Assembly: GCF_014646575.1 (NCBI RefSeq)
Contig: NZ_BMNN01000001.1
Span: 1-64,000, forward strand
Direction of reading: 5' to 3'
DNA: 64,000 nucleotides
Source of the DNA: Halopseudomonas pertucinogena
GTDB taxonomy: Bacteria > Pseudomonadota > Gammaproteobacteria > Pseudomonadales > Pseudomonadaceae
Part shown: piece after piece, positions 49,375-58,528 of the stretch
Layout of the letters: the number at the start of each line of letters is the position of its first letter
How positions within the stretch are numbered: the stretch's first letter is position 1
Translations under genes and position numbers: made by a program
Notes under the pieces: generated by a model
Databases searched by the model: none
Seen by the model: the letters and a program-made list of their open reading frames with translations, nothing else
What the model was told of the DNA's origin: nothing

Positions 49375-49857
49375 TCAAACCCCCTCAAACCGCCCCGCAA
49401 TCCGATTCTTCCTCACCCCGTCCGCCGGAAACACCTTGCCGCTCATGGCGATATACACCCCCGGTGTGCACACGTTGAGCGCGCCGATGGCCAGCCCCAG
49501 GTTGAACAATGCATCCGAATCGCGAAAGCGCGCCGGCTGCATCGCCCCTGTCAGCACGATCACCTTGTCCGGAATATCCGCCAGCGCCGCAGCGGTGACG
49601 GTCATGGTGTCGGTGCCGTGGGTAATCAGGATATGCTCGGCCGGGCAGGCTGCCACCCGGGCGTGGATCAGTGCCCGGTCGGCGTCGTCCAGTTCGAGAC
49701 TGTCCTTCTTCACCAGCGACTCGATGGCATAATCGAACCCGACGCGCGCGTCCTTCAGCAGCTCGCCCGCCATGGGCTCGCCGATCTGGTACTCGCTCAG
49801 CGCGTCAAAATACACCTTGTCGATGGTGCCACCGGTACTGAAGATCTGTACAAACAT
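49375..49857 (-). CDS. Single-domain asparaginase-like protein (N-terminal domain only)
   Basis: A 160-residue protein matching the N-terminal half of type I/II asparaginases: FSTGGTIDKVYFD (about residues 6-18) with the nucleophilic Thr, and HGTDTMTVTAAALAD (about 79-93) with the second Thr-Asp. The C-terminal domain that completes the active site of the usual 330-residue enzyme is absent, although the stop is normal and homologues of this size are known to me as stand-alone asparaginase-domain proteins. Activity is therefore uncertain. GGGGAGA lies 5 nt upstream of the ATG. The divergent GIY-YIG gene starts only 13 bp away. Confidence 0.85.
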   Translation of the reverse strand: MFVQIFSTGGTIDKVYFDALSEYQIGEPMAGELLKDARVGFDYAIESLVKKDSLELDDADRALIHARVAACPAEHILITHGTDTMTVTAAALADIPDKVIVLTGAMQPARFRDSDALFNLGLAIGALNVCTPGVYIAMSGKVFPADGVRKNRIAGRFEGV

Positions 49858-49870
49858 GGCTGTCTCCCCA

Positions 49871-50224
49871 ATGAATGAATCAAGTATGCCCGCTGCTGCG
49901 GAAGAACACAGCCCCGCCCCCGATGCCCCGGCCAGAACCTGGTCGGTCTATATGGTCCGTGCGCAGAACGGTAACCTGTACACCGGCATCAGCACAGACC
50001 CCGAGCGGCGCTTCCGCCAGCATGCCAGCGGCAGGGGCGGAGCACGATTCTTCAACAGCAGCCCGGCGCAGGCGCTGGTCTGGCGCCAGGAATGCATCGA
50101 CCATTCCGACGCGTTGCGCCGGGAGGTCGCGGTGAAACGGCTGTCAAAGAAGACCAAGGAAGCCCTGATAAGAGGTGAATACTGCCTGCCGGATGTTCAG
50201 GCAGAGGCCCGGATCAGCGGCTAA
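49871..50224 (+). CDS. GIY-YIG domain protein (UPF0213/YhbQ type)
   Basis: A 117-residue protein with a single GIY-YIG fold: WSVYMVRAQNGNLYTGIST (about residues 24-42) carries the Tyr pair, and RRFRQHASGRGGARF (about 46-60) the conserved Arg and His. Family members such as YhbQ are structure-specific or DNA-damage-related nucleases. The N-terminal 20 residues are Pro/Ala/Glu-rich. ATG 49871 has no Shine-Dalgarno; an internal ATG at 49886 is possible. It is divergent from the asparaginase. Confidence 0.85.
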   Translation: MNESSMPAAAEEHSPAPDAPARTWSVYMVRAQNGNLYTGISTDPERRFRQHASGRGGARFFNSSPAQALVWRQECIDHSDALRREVAVKRLSKKTKEALIRGEYCLPDVQAEARISG

Positions 50225-50258
50225 GCTTAAGGGCTCTGTGCACTGATCCGAGGTTGTC

Positions 50259-51194
50259 ATGAACGAGCTGATACTGCATCACTACCCGCAATCGCCCTTC
50301 GCTGAAAAGGCCCGGTTGATGCTGGGGCTCAAGGCCCTGTCCTGGCATTCGGTGCTGATCCCACCGATCATGCCCAAGCCCGACCTCACCGCGCTCACCG
50401 GGGGCTACCGGCGTACGCCGGTGCTGCAGGTAGGTGCGGATATCTACTGCGATACCGCGCTCATTGCCCGCCGGCTGGAGCGGGAGAAGGCGGTACCGGC
50501 GCTGTTTCCGGAAGGCCAGGAAGCCATTGCCGCCGCGCTGTCCCAGTATGGTGACCAGGTGCTGTTCCAGCATTCGGTCGCCCTCAATTTCCAGCCCAAC
50601 GCCCTGGAAGCGCGTTTTGCCGAGTTGCCGGAACAGGTGATGCAGAGCTTCGTCGCGGACCGCAAGGCGCTGTTTTCCGGCGGCACGGCGTCACGGCTCG
50701 AATCGGATCTGGCGCTGGCCCAGTGGCCGGTGCTGATGAGCCAGCTGGAGACCCAGCTGCAGCGCAACGGCGAGTTCCTGCTCGGCGACGAGCCCAGCAT
50801 TGCCGACCTGTCCTGGTACCACCCGCTGTGGTTCGTTGCCGCCAACGCCGCCATCTCGATTCTGCTGGAGGACTATCCGGCGGTACGGGCCTGGATGGCA
50901 CGCATTCACGACTTCGGATCCGGCGCCTCGGCCCGCATGGAGGCAGAGGAAGCCATCCGCATCGCCCGGGAGGCGACTCCCGAAGAGCTGCCCGAACGCG
51001 GCTTTGTCAGCACCCGCGGGTTGTCGCTGGACGCGCAGGTAACGGTGTGCCCGGTGGATTACGGATGCGATCCGGTTGCCGGCAGGCTGGTTCACGAGGA
51101 GATGGACGAGATCGTCATTGCCCGTGAGGACGAGCGCGCCGGCCTGGTGCACGTGCACTTTCCGCGGATCGGCTATCGGGTCGAGCTGGCCTGA
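50259..51194 (+). CDS. Glutathione S-transferase family protein with C-terminal extension
   Basis: A 311-residue protein with an N-terminal thioredoxin-like GST domain (about 1-80; LILHHYPQSPFAEKARLMLG) and a C-terminal helical GST domain (about 90-225; GDEPSIADLSWYHPLWFV). The last 85 residues (from about 226) are an extra segment containing CPVDYGCDPVAGRLVH and a strand-rich tail. The PSPF-like motif takes the place of the usual Ser/Cys catalytic region. Substrate unknown; clear Met start, weak Shine-Dalgarno. Confidence 0.85.
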   Translation: MNELILHHYPQSPFAEKARLMLGLKALSWHSVLIPPIMPKPDLTALTGGYRRTPVLQVGADIYCDTALIARRLEREKAVPALFPEGQEAIAAALSQYGDQVLFQHSVALNFQPNALEARFAELPEQVMQSFVADRKALFSGGTASRLESDLALAQWPVLMSQLETQLQRNGEFLLGDEPSIADLSWYHPLWFVAANAAISILLEDYPAVRAWMARIHDFGSGASARMEAEEAIRIAREATPEELPERGFVSTRGLSLDAQVTVCPVDYGCDPVAGRLVHEEMDEIVIAREDERAGLVHVHFPRIGYRVELA

Positions 51195-51201
51195 TCTGCC
51201 G

Positions 51202-52998
51202 CTATTCGACCGGGCGGTAGGAATGCCGCTCCGGTCCACCGCCGTGGTGGACCTGCTCACAGGCCTGGATCAGATAGGCTGTCTTGACCAGCGCCAGGTG
51301 TGACAGCGCCTGGGGGAAGTTACCCAGCTGACCGTGTTGCGGATGATACTGCTCGGCCAGCAGCCCGACATCGTTGCGCAGGGCCAGCAGTCTGGCGAAC
51401 AGGTTCTCGGCGTCGTGCTGGCGCCGGCTCATGATCAGGTTGTCCACCATCCAGAACGAGCAGGCGATGAACGAGCCCTCCCAGCCATCTTCACTCTGAT
51501 GCGGGCGGAAGCGGTAGACCAGGCCCTCACGCTGCAGGTCCTGCTGGATCCAGTCGATGGTGGCCTGCACACGCGGGTCTTCGATCGGCAGAAAGCCCAG
51601 CAGTGGAATCATCAGCACGCTGGCGTCCGGTTCGGTGCCTTCATAACTCTGCTTGAACGCCCCGCGTACCGGATCGACGGCCCGCTCACACACCTGTGCA
51701 TGAATCTCGTCGCGCACCCGGCGCCACTGCTCCAGCGGGGCAGGCAGGTCGAAGGCTTCCGCATCGCGGATGGAGCGGTCCAGCGCCACCCAGGCGTAGA
51801 CCTTGGAGTGGGTGTAGTGGCGACGCTGGCCGCGCAGCTCCCAGACGCCCTCGTCGGGCTCATGCCAGCAGGCGATGACCTTGTCCACCAGCCGGCGCTG
51901 ACGATGCCAGCTGTGCTGGCTGCGACACATGCCGCTGCGCCGGCCGATATGCAGGAAGTCGATCAGTTGGCCATAGACATCCAGCTGATGCTGACCGTAG
52001 GCCGCGTTGCCGACCCGTACCGGCCGCGAATCGAGATGCCCCGGCAGCCAGTCCAGCTCGTGTTCATCCGGCGAGTCGTCGCCATCGACGTCATAGAGCA
52101 CCCGCAGGTTGCTGTCCCGGTCCATCAGCCGCAACAGCCAGTCGCGCCAGGCATGGGCCTCCTCGAGGAAGTTGGAGTCGATCAGGATATCCAGCGCCCA
52201 CACCGCGTCGCGTATCCAGCAGAAGCGGTAATCCCAGTTGGCGCCCCGGCCGGGTGCCTCCGGCAGGGAAGTGGTAGGCGCCGCCACCATGCTGCCGGTG
52301 GGCAGATAGGTCATGGCCTTGAGGGTAATCAGCGAACGCACCACCGCATCCCGCCAGCGGCCATGATAGGTGGTCTGGCTGACCCAGCTGCGCCACCAGC
52401 GGCAGCATTCCTGCTGCTGGCGCTGCGGGTCTTCCAGCGCGCCGGCTTGCTCGTCGGCCTGCAGGTATTGCAGAACGAAGTGCACCCTCTGGCCGGCATT
52501 CACCTCGAACAGGGCCTCGGCGCGGTCATCGGCCAGTTCCAGCGCGGCGCTGGTGCGCAGCAGCAGCTGGCCGTTCTCATCCAGCATCCGGCAACCGTCG
52601 GTGTCCGGTTCGCACTGCGGAGTGCGGGCACCGTAGCCGAAGCGCGGTACCAGCTGCATGCGCATGGGCACGCTGCCTTCCAGTCCTTCAACGCTGCGGA
52701 TGATGATCGCGCTGTCGCCCACCGGCATGTAATCGGTCAGGCGCACCCGGCCGCCGTCGCAGTCGAATTCGGTACGCAATACCAGGGTGTCGGGTTCGTA
52801 ATGGCGTTGTATGTCGCTCGGCTCATGTTCCGGCGCGGTCTGCCAGAAGCCATGCTGTTCGTTGCCGAGCAGCCTGCTGAAGCAGGCGGGAGCGTCGAAG
52901 CGGGGTGGGCAGAACCAGTCGATACTGCCATTGCGGCCAGCCAGCGCGGCGCAGCGCAGGTTGCCGATAAGGGCGTAGTCCTTGATGGGTTGGCTCAT
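51202..52998 (-). CDS. GH15-family glycoside hydrolase (glucoamylase/trehalase-like)
   Basis: A 598-residue cytoplasmic enzyme of the (alpha/alpha)6-barrel GH15 family. The hallmark segment GANWDYRFCWIRDAVWALDI lies at about residues 250-269, and EGSFIACSFWMVDNLIMS with the second catalytic Glu at about 510-527. The N-terminal beta domain (about 1-220) starts with IKDYALIGNLRCAALAGRNG. Bacterial members act on trehalose or alpha-glucans; which one cannot be told, and no treS/otsBA partner is present. It stops 8 bp from the GST stop and follows the SDR gene by 22 nt. Confidence 0.9.
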   Translation of the reverse strand: MSQPIKDYALIGNLRCAALAGRNGSIDWFCPPRFDAPACFSRLLGNEQHGFWQTAPEHEPSDIQRHYEPDTLVLRTEFDCDGGRVRLTDYMPVGDSAIIIRSVEGLEGSVPMRMQLVPRFGYGARTPQCEPDTDGCRMLDENGQLLLRTSAALELADDRAEALFEVNAGQRVHFVLQYLQADEQAGALEDPQRQQQECCRWWRSWVSQTTYHGRWRDAVVRSLITLKAMTYLPTGSMVAAPTTSLPEAPGRGANWDYRFCWIRDAVWALDILIDSNFLEEAHAWRDWLLRLMDRDSNLRVLYDVDGDDSPDEHELDWLPGHLDSRPVRVGNAAYGQHQLDVYGQLIDFLHIGRRSGMCRSQHSWHRQRRLVDKVIACWHEPDEGVWELRGQRRHYTHSKVYAWVALDRSIRDAEAFDLPAPLEQWRRVRDEIHAQVCERAVDPVRGAFKQSYEGTEPDASVLMIPLLGFLPIEDPRVQATIDWIQQDLQREGLVYRFRPHQSEDGWEGSFIACSFWMVDNLIMSRRQHDAENLFARLLALRNDVGLLAEQYHPQHGQLGNFPQALSHLALVKTAYLIQACEQVHHGGGPERHSYRPVE

Positions 52999-53020
52999 CA
53001 GTTACTCCGTTGCCGAGGGG

Positions 53021-54013
53021 TCAGCGCTTCCTCTTCATCAACAGCATGGCAGCAGGCAACGCCACCGCCGCAACGGCCAGAGCGCCTCTGTGCATGGTCG
53101 CCCAGAGCTGCCAGCTGTGGTCTTTGGCTTCGCTGTCGAAGCGTCCATGGCTGCCCATGTCCCGCTCCACCGGCTGGAACAGGTTATCCGGCCGCTGCGG
53201 CGACACCGGCTGGTCGTCCTGCTGGCCTTCGTAGCCGTCGGTCTCCAGCACATGGTCGGCGATGGTCGGGGCAAACTTGTCGCCCCAGATGGTCTTGAAG
53301 GCCGGAAAGCCGACTGTCAGTTCACGCCGGCGATGGCTGGCCGACCAGACGATGGCGCGAGCCGCCACCTCGGGCTGGAACACCGGCGGCAGCGGCTGCG
53401 GCTTGTGCGGCAGGGTGGTGCGGGCCCAGTCGAACTGGGGAGTGTTGAAAGCCGCCAGGTGCACGCTGGTGAGGTGGATGTTGCTGTTGTCGTGCTGCAG
53501 CTCCACCCGCAGGGAATCGGTGAAACCACGGCAGGCGAACTTGGCCGCGCAGTAGGCCGATTGCAGCGGAATGGCCCGGTAGGCCAGCGCCGACCCGACC
53601 TGGATGATCACCCCCCTATCGCGCGGGCGCATGTAGCGCAGCGCCGCAAGGGTGCCGTGCACCATGCCCAGGTAGGTGACCTCGGTCACCCGGCGGTACT
53701 CCTCGGCGCTCATCTCGCTGACCGGAGCGAGCACCGTGACCATGGCATTGTTCACCCAGATGTCGATGGGGCCAAGCTCGGCTTCGATACGTGCCGCGGC
53801 CTCGTCCACCGCCGATGCATCGGCGACATCCACCTGACAGACCCAGGCGTTGCCGCTGGCCGCTTCAACCTCGGCGCGGGCTCCCTCGAGCCCGGCCTTG
53901 CCCCGCGCCAGCAGGGCGACAGTGGCGCCCTGGCGGGCGAATTCGACGGCGGTGGCACGGCCTACGCCGGCGGAGGCGCCGGTCACCACCACGATCTTGT
54001 CTGAATGCTTCAT
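53021..54013 (-). CDS. Short-chain dehydrogenase/reductase with C-terminal membrane anchor
   Basis: A 330-residue classical SDR: cofactor motif VVTGASAGVGRATAVE (about residues 9-24), NNAMVT (about 92) and the Ser...Tyr-x-x-x-Lys site in SALAYRAIPLQSAYCAAKFA (about 142-161). The last 30 residues include a hydrophobic stretch ALAVAAVALPAAMLLMKRKR, suggesting a C-terminal tail anchor. It precedes the GH15 gene and is probably cotranscribed with it. Substrate unknown. Confidence 0.88.
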   Translation of the reverse strand: MKHSDKIVVVTGASAGVGRATAVEFARQGATVALLARGKAGLEGARAEVEAASGNAWVCQVDVADASAVDEAAARIEAELGPIDIWVNNAMVTVLAPVSEMSAEEYRRVTEVTYLGMVHGTLAALRYMRPRDRGVIIQVGSALAYRAIPLQSAYCAAKFACRGFTDSLRVELQHDNSNIHLTSVHLAAFNTPQFDWARTTLPHKPQPLPPVFQPEVAARAIVWSASHRRRELTVGFPAFKTIWGDKFAPTIADHVLETDGYEGQQDDQPVSPQRPDNLFQPVERDMGSHGRFDSEAKDHSWQLWATMHRGALAVAAVALPAAMLLMKRKR

Positions 54014-54122
54014 GGAGCCGCTCCGGGATAATCAGTTGCCTTAAGCAAATGACTCCCCGGTCGGCTGTGATGTTCAGGAAAAAGCCGGATTCATATCCGA
54101 CAAAATGTATCCGCCGTTCTGC

Positions 54123-55133
54123 TCAGCGCTTGCGCTTGTTGCGCAGCTGCTGGATCAGCCCCTTGGGCGGGTGCTTGATGACCAGTGCGTCCTCGCTCTC
54201 GTCGTACTCCACCCGCTCGCCGAGCAGGTGTGCCTCGAAGCTGATCGACAGGCCGTCCGCCTTGCCATAGAACTTGAAGAAATTGTTGATGGTGCGCTTG
54301 TCCGCAGGGATTTCCGGCGCCAGCCCGTAATCCTTGTTGCGGATGTAGTCGTAGAAGGCCCGGGGGTTTTCCTCGTCCATCGCGCCGGACAGCTCCTCCA
54401 GCGCCACTTGCTCACCCTGGCGGGTCTGGCTGTTGACGTAGCTGGTCATGGCCTTGGCCTTGTCCTTCTGCGCATCGACCGGCAGATCGGCCTCGCCCAC
54501 ATAGTCCTGGAAGGCCTGCAGCAGGGTGGTGGTCTCCTCTTCCGGGTTGGCGCCTTCCTGACAACCGATGAAGTCGCGGAAATAGTCGGACACCCGCTTG
54601 CCGCTGCGCCCGCGGATAAAGGAGATGTACTGCTTCGAATTGGCGTTCTGTTTCCACTCGGTCAGGTTGATGCGCGCTGCCATGTTCAGCGCGGACAGGT
54701 CCAGGTGGCGCGCTGCGGCCACGTCCAGGTCGTCGGTCACCGTCACGCCCTCGGTGTGGTGCAGCAGGGCGATGATCAGGAAGGCGGTCATGCCCTGGCG
54801 GTAGCGGATGAACAGCACATGGCCGCCGAGGGCCAGGTTGGAGCCTTCCATGAGCGTCTTCAGGTGTTCGGTGGAGCGCCTGGAGAACTCGACGAAATCC
54901 AGTTCCTCGTCGACCAGTTGCTGCAGCCAGCCACTGAAGGGGTAGGCGCCGCTTTCCTCATGGAAGAAGCCCCAGGCCTTGTTCGGCTTGCTGTTATAGG
55001 TCTCGATCAGGCCGGCAAGCAGGTGCTCCAGCGCTTCACTGTTGGCCAGTTCGCCATCGCGCAGGGTCAGGCTGGCCGGCTGGCCGTCCGGTTTCTTGTG
55101 AATCTGGTGAACGATACTGTTGTCGATGGGCAT
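54123..55133 (-). CDS. yejK: Nucleoid-associated protein YejK/NdpA
   Basis: Spermidine-nucleoid-type DNA-associated protein of 336 residues. The N-terminus [20 protein letters not shown] and [20 protein letters not shown] (about 67-86) are family-typical, and the C-terminus is basic ([10 protein letters not shown]). ATG 55133 is preferred to 55157 from the N-terminal match. It is divergent from the ChaN-like gene (132 bp between). Confidence 0.93.
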   Translation of the reverse strand: MPIDNSIVHQIHKKPDGQPASLTLRDGELANSEALEHLLAGLIETYNSKPNKAWGFFHEESGAYPFSGWLQQLVDEELDFVEFSRRSTEHLKTLMEGSNLALGGHVLFIRYRQGMTAFLIIALLHHTEGVTVTDDLDVAAARHLDLSALNMAARINLTEWKQNANSKQYISFIRGRSGKRVSDYFRDFIGCQEGANPEEETTTLLQAFQDYVGEADLPVDAQKDKAKAMTSYVNSQTRQGEQVALEELSGAMDEENPRAFYDYIRNKDYGLAPEIPADKRTINNFFKFYGKADGLSISFEAHLLGERVEYDESEDALVIKHPPKGLIQQLRNKRKR

Positions 55134-55265
55134 GGAAGATCCGCACGGGTAAAGCAAAGGAAAAGGGGAATGTCGGCGACGCCGAAAGCTGGCAGCACGT
55201 TACTCCAGTTCACCGGTGCTCGCAAATTGGGGATACTGCGTCATTCCACATTTTCGGAGATATCG

Positions 55266-56192
55266 ATGGCACGCATCCTTCTGGCTGCAGCGGCCGCCCT
55301 GTGGGTATCCGTCGCCGTGGCCGGCCCGCTGCCGGCGTGGCAAAACGATGTGCCTGGCGATACGCAGCGATTGGGCCAGGCGCTGGACACCGCCACTGGC
55401 GAGTGGCTGAGCGCCGAGCAGCTGGTAACCCGTCTGGCTGCTGCCGACCGGCTGATGGTCGGCGAGCGGCACGACAACGCCGACCATCATCAGCTGCAGT
55501 TGTGGCTGTTGCAGCAGCTCCATGAGCAGCGGCCCCGGGCCAGTCTCCTGCAGGAGATGCTCACGCCATCCCAGCAGGAGGCGCTGGATGAACTGCAGCG
55601 GGGTGGCAGGCAGCTGGCAGATGATCAGCTGGTCGACCATCTGCAATGGAATCCCGGCTGGGAATGGCGCTTCTACGGCCCAATCATCAGCTGGGCGCTG
55701 GACAGTGGCATCCATCTGCAGGCCGCCAATCTGGACCGGGACGAAATCAGTGCTCTTTACCGTCATCCGGGTGAGGTGTCGCCGCGCTATTCCGCATCGG
55801 CCCTGAGGGAGCTGCGCCAGACCATAGAGACCTCCCACTGCGGACAGATTGCCGAGCCGCAGCTGACAGCCATGCTCGGTATCCAGCAGCAGCGCGACGT
55901 GCGCATGGCCGAGGCGCTGCAGTCGGCGCCGGCTCCGGCCGTGCTGCTGGCCGGTAACTACCATGCGCGCAAGGACCTGGGCGTGGCGCTGCACATGGAC
56001 GAAGCAGCGCCCGTGGTGCTGATGCTGCATGAGGCCGGCACACCGCTGCCAAGCGCCGAGCAGGCGGATTACCTGTGGCTGACGCCGGCAGCGCCGGCGG
56101 TCGACCATTGTGCGCAATGGGCCGGCAAACGCGTTACATCGGAAACAGCAGCGGCACCAGCAGCACGGTTATCAACATCACCAGCAGGGTGA
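55266..56192 (+). CDS. ChaN-family haem-binding-type periplasmic protein
   Basis: A 308-residue secreted protein with signal peptide (MARILLAAAAALWVSVAVAG) and the ChaN fold: VGERHDNADHHQLQLWLLQQL (split; about residues 64-84), EMLTPSQQEALD (about 96-107) and LLAGNYHARKDLGVALHM (about 225-242). ChaN and PhuW-type proteins bind haem through tyrosine and are linked to iron uptake. No lipobox Cys, so probably soluble. ATG 55266 starts the signal peptide. Its last 59 bp overlap the 3' end of the convergent SLC13 gene. Confidence 0.83.
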   Translation: MARILLAAAAALWVSVAVAGPLPAWQNDVPGDTQRLGQALDTATGEWLSAEQLVTRLAAADRLMVGERHDNADHHQLQLWLLQQLHEQRPRASLLQEMLTPSQQEALDELQRGGRQLADDQLVDHLQWNPGWEWRFYGPIISWALDSGIHLQAANLDRDEISALYRHPGEVSPRYSASALRELRQTIETSHCGQIAEPQLTAMLGIQQQRDVRMAEALQSAPAPAVLLAGNYHARKDLGVALHMDEAAPVVLMLHEAGTPLPSAEQADYLWLTPAAPAVDHCAQWAGKRVTSETAAAPAARLSTSPAG

Positions 56193-57960
56193 AGGGCACG
56201 CCGATCTTCAGGAAGTCGCTGAAGCGATAACCGCCCGGGTCCAGCACCAGGGTGTTCACCGGCGACGACACCGGCGTCATGAAGGCGGCCGAGGCCGCCA
56301 GTGCCACGGTCATCACGAAGGGGTAGGGCGACAGGCCCATCGCCTGGGCAGTGGCCACCGCCACCGGCGCCATCAACACCGCGGTGGCGGTGTTGGAGAT
56401 GAACAGTCCGGTGATCGCTGTGGCCAGGAACAGCGTCGCCAGCAGCAGGCGCGGTCCGGCATCGCCGAACACGTTCAGCAGACCGCCCACGGCCAGATCG
56501 ATGCCGCCGGTCTTCTGCAATGCCAGGGCAAAGGGCAGCATGCCGACAATCAGGATCAGGCTCGGCCAGTGGATCGACCTGTACGCCGAATCCATGGTGA
56601 TGCACTTGAAGGCGCCCATCAGCAGACAGCCGATCAGCGCCGCCATGAGGTTCGACACCGCGCCGGACACCATCAACACGATCATCACGGCCAGGCTGAA
56701 CAGCGCGTAGGGCGCCTTGCGCGCGGCGGGTACCACCTCCTTGATCTCGGTAGGCAGGCTCAGCAGCACGAAGTCTTTGGTCAGGGTGTGGAGACGGTCG
56801 ATGTCCTTCCAGCTGCCGGCCACCAGCAGGGTGTCGGCGGGCTTGAGCTTTTCATCCACCAGCAGGCCCGGCAATGCCTTGCCATTGCGCCGCAGGCCCA
56901 CCACGTTAAGTCGGTGACGGCTGCGGAACGCCACGTCCTGAATGGTCTTGCCCGGCAGGCGGGACTCCGGCGGCAGCGTCACCTCGGCCAGGCCCAGCTG
57001 ATGGGAGTGCTCACTGTAGTAGGAGCTTTCCAGGCTCACCGGCGTAACACCGATCTCCTGATAGGCACCCATGAGCGCAATCGCCGGGCTGGCCAGATCC
57101 ACCAGCAGAATATCCCCGGGCTGGGGTACGGTATTGCCGGTAGCCACCTGCAGCAGATTGCGGAAGCGCCGCTGGCGCTCCACGGCGATCACATTGATGC
57201 CGTATTCGCTGCGCAGCTCCAGCTCGTTCAGCGGCCGGCCTACCAACGGCGAATCAGGCTCTACCCGCAGCCGCCGCTCGCGCTCGGTGAGCTGGTAGAG
57301 CGCGGCCAGATCCTGCATGGTCTGGCGCTCGGGCTCGTCCTTGCCCACCTGGCCGCTGCCCAGCCAGCGCCGGGCAAAGAGCATGTAGCCGATACCGCAG
57401 AACAGCACCACCAGCCCGATGGGGGTGAAGCTGAAGAAGTGAAAACCATCCAGCCCCTGACGGACCAGCTCGCTGTGCACCACCAGGTTCGGCGGTGTCG
57501 CCACCAGTGTCAGCATGCCGCTGATCAGCCCGGCAAAGCTCAGCGGCATCATCAGCCGGGAAGCGGGAATGTTCATCCTTACCGCCACGCTCATCACCAC
57601 GGGGATGAATATCGCCACCACCCCGGTGGAGCTCATCACCGAGCCCAGCGCGGCCACGGTCAGCATCAGCAGTACGATAAGCCGGGTCTCGCTGCTGCCG
57701 GCCTGATGGGCCATCCAGTCGCCCAGCTTGTAGGCAATGCCGGTACGCACCAGCCCATCGCCGATCACGAACAGCGCAGCAATCAGCAGCACACTGGGGT
57801 CACTGAACCCCGCCACCGCCTCCTGTACCGTCAGCACACCACTCAGTGGCAGCGCAACGATCACCAGCAGCGCCACCACGTCCATGCGCGGCTTGTTGCG
57901 GATAAACAGCATCATGCTGGCGAGCAGCAGGGCGAGGGTGATCAGCAGTTGGGTATTCAT
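56134..57960 (-). CDS. SLC13-family permease with two TrkA-C (RCK_C) domains
   Basis: A 608-residue DASS-type anion permease split by a cytoplasmic insert: N-terminal membrane half (about 1-190), two RCK_C/TrkA-C modules (about 205-375; RLRVEPDSPLVGRPLNELEL and VTLPPESRLPGKTIQDVAFR) and C-terminal membrane half (about 395-608). This layout matches the SLC13 permeases often annotated as sulfur or dicarboxylate transporters; the RCK modules may sense a ligand. ATG 57960 has GGAAC 8 nt upstream. It overlaps the ChaN-like gene tail by 59 bp, convergently. Confidence 0.9.
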   Translation of the reverse strand: MNTQLLITLALLLASMMLFIRNKPRMDVVALLVIVALPLSGVLTVQEAVAGFSDPSVLLIAALFVIGDGLVRTGIAYKLGDWMAHQAGSSETRLIVLLMLTVAALGSVMSSTGVVAIFIPVVMSVAVRMNIPASRLMMPLSFAGLISGMLTLVATPPNLVVHSELVRQGLDGFHFFSFTPIGLVVLFCGIGYMLFARRWLGSGQVGKDEPERQTMQDLAALYQLTERERRLRVEPDSPLVGRPLNELELRSEYGINVIAVERQRRFRNLLQVATGNTVPQPGDILLVDLASPAIALMGAYQEIGVTPVSLESSYYSEHSHQLGLAEVTLPPESRLPGKTIQDVAFRSRHRLNVVGLRRNGKALPGLLVDEKLKPADTLLVAGSWKDIDRLHTLTKDFVLLSLPTEIKEVVPAARKAPYALFSLAVMIVLMVSGAVSNLMAALIGCLLMGAFKCITMDSAYRSIHWPSLILIVGMLPFALALQKTGGIDLAVGGLLNVFGDAGPRLLLATLFLATAITGLFISNTATAVLMAPVAVATAQAMGLSPYPFVMTVALAASAAFMTPVSSPVNTLVLDPGGYRFSDFLKIGVPFTLLVMLITVLLVPLLFPM

Positions 57961-58013
57961 CGGTCCGTTCCGGGATTGCCTGCGAAGCGGAACAGAGGAT
58001 ACAGGAAGCGGCT

Positions 58014-58286
58014 TCAGACTGCCGGCTGGGGCTGCTTGAGGTCTTGCAGCATTTTTCTGGCCCCCAATGCGCCGATCATGCCTATCGGTACGAAAGGAAG
58101 GCACCCGATAACGTAGATAATGGCACCCGGTTTGATCTTGCCTGCAAGAATCAGCAGCATGCCAAGAACATTAAAAGCCAGAAATCCGGCAAAAATTACT
58201 GACAGCCCCTCGTATTGCGGCTCGAAGTGCGTCCAGATTGTTGCGGCCAAATGTATCGCAAAGCCCAGCGGTATTCTGAAATCCAT
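58014..58286 (-). CDS. Small three-helix membrane protein, unknown
   Basis: A 90-residue protein with hydrophobic segments at about 6-18, 28-48 and 53-75 (GLSVIFAGFLAFNVLGMLLI, AIIYVIGCLPFVPIGMIGAL) and a short charged C-terminal tail (KMLQDLKQPQPAV). A GGAGAG Shine-Dalgarno is present before the ATG. It is the only gene between the SLC13 permease and the YjfI operon; function unknown. From 58287 to 58528 I see no gene, only a moderately AT-rich upstream region. Confidence 0.72.
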   Translation of the reverse strand: MDFRIPLGFAIHLAATIWTHFEPQYEGLSVIFAGFLAFNVLGMLLILAGKIKPGAIIYVIGCLPFVPIGMIGALGARKMLQDLKQPQPAV

Positions 58287-58528
58287 TTCTCTCTCCTGAC
58301 AATTTCATCCGTGGCACCGACCTGAGTTTGCCGGTGCTGCACGGAGCGGCAAGTTAGCACAGCCGGTGAGCCGTTTGAGCGAGTCGCCAGCTCGTTGCGC
58401 TTGATTTGTGCGCCAGTTCAAAACCTGCTCCGGCAGCTTCGGCAGGGATTGTGAGCCACGTCTCGATACAGACAATCCACTGAACAAACCGCTATCCCCC
58501 CTCACATGTAATGCCTTAATTTTCGCCC

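Noticed and set aside
51334-53298. 654-codon plus-strand frame opposite the GH15 gene
   Set aside because: The minus strand encodes an intact GH15 enzyme with catalytic motifs; the plus frame has no motif and lacks a ribosome binding site.
56110-58116. 668-codon plus-strand frame opposite the SLC13 permease
   Set aside because: His/Gln-rich translation typical of antisense of a membrane protein; the minus frame has clear TM segments and RCK modules.
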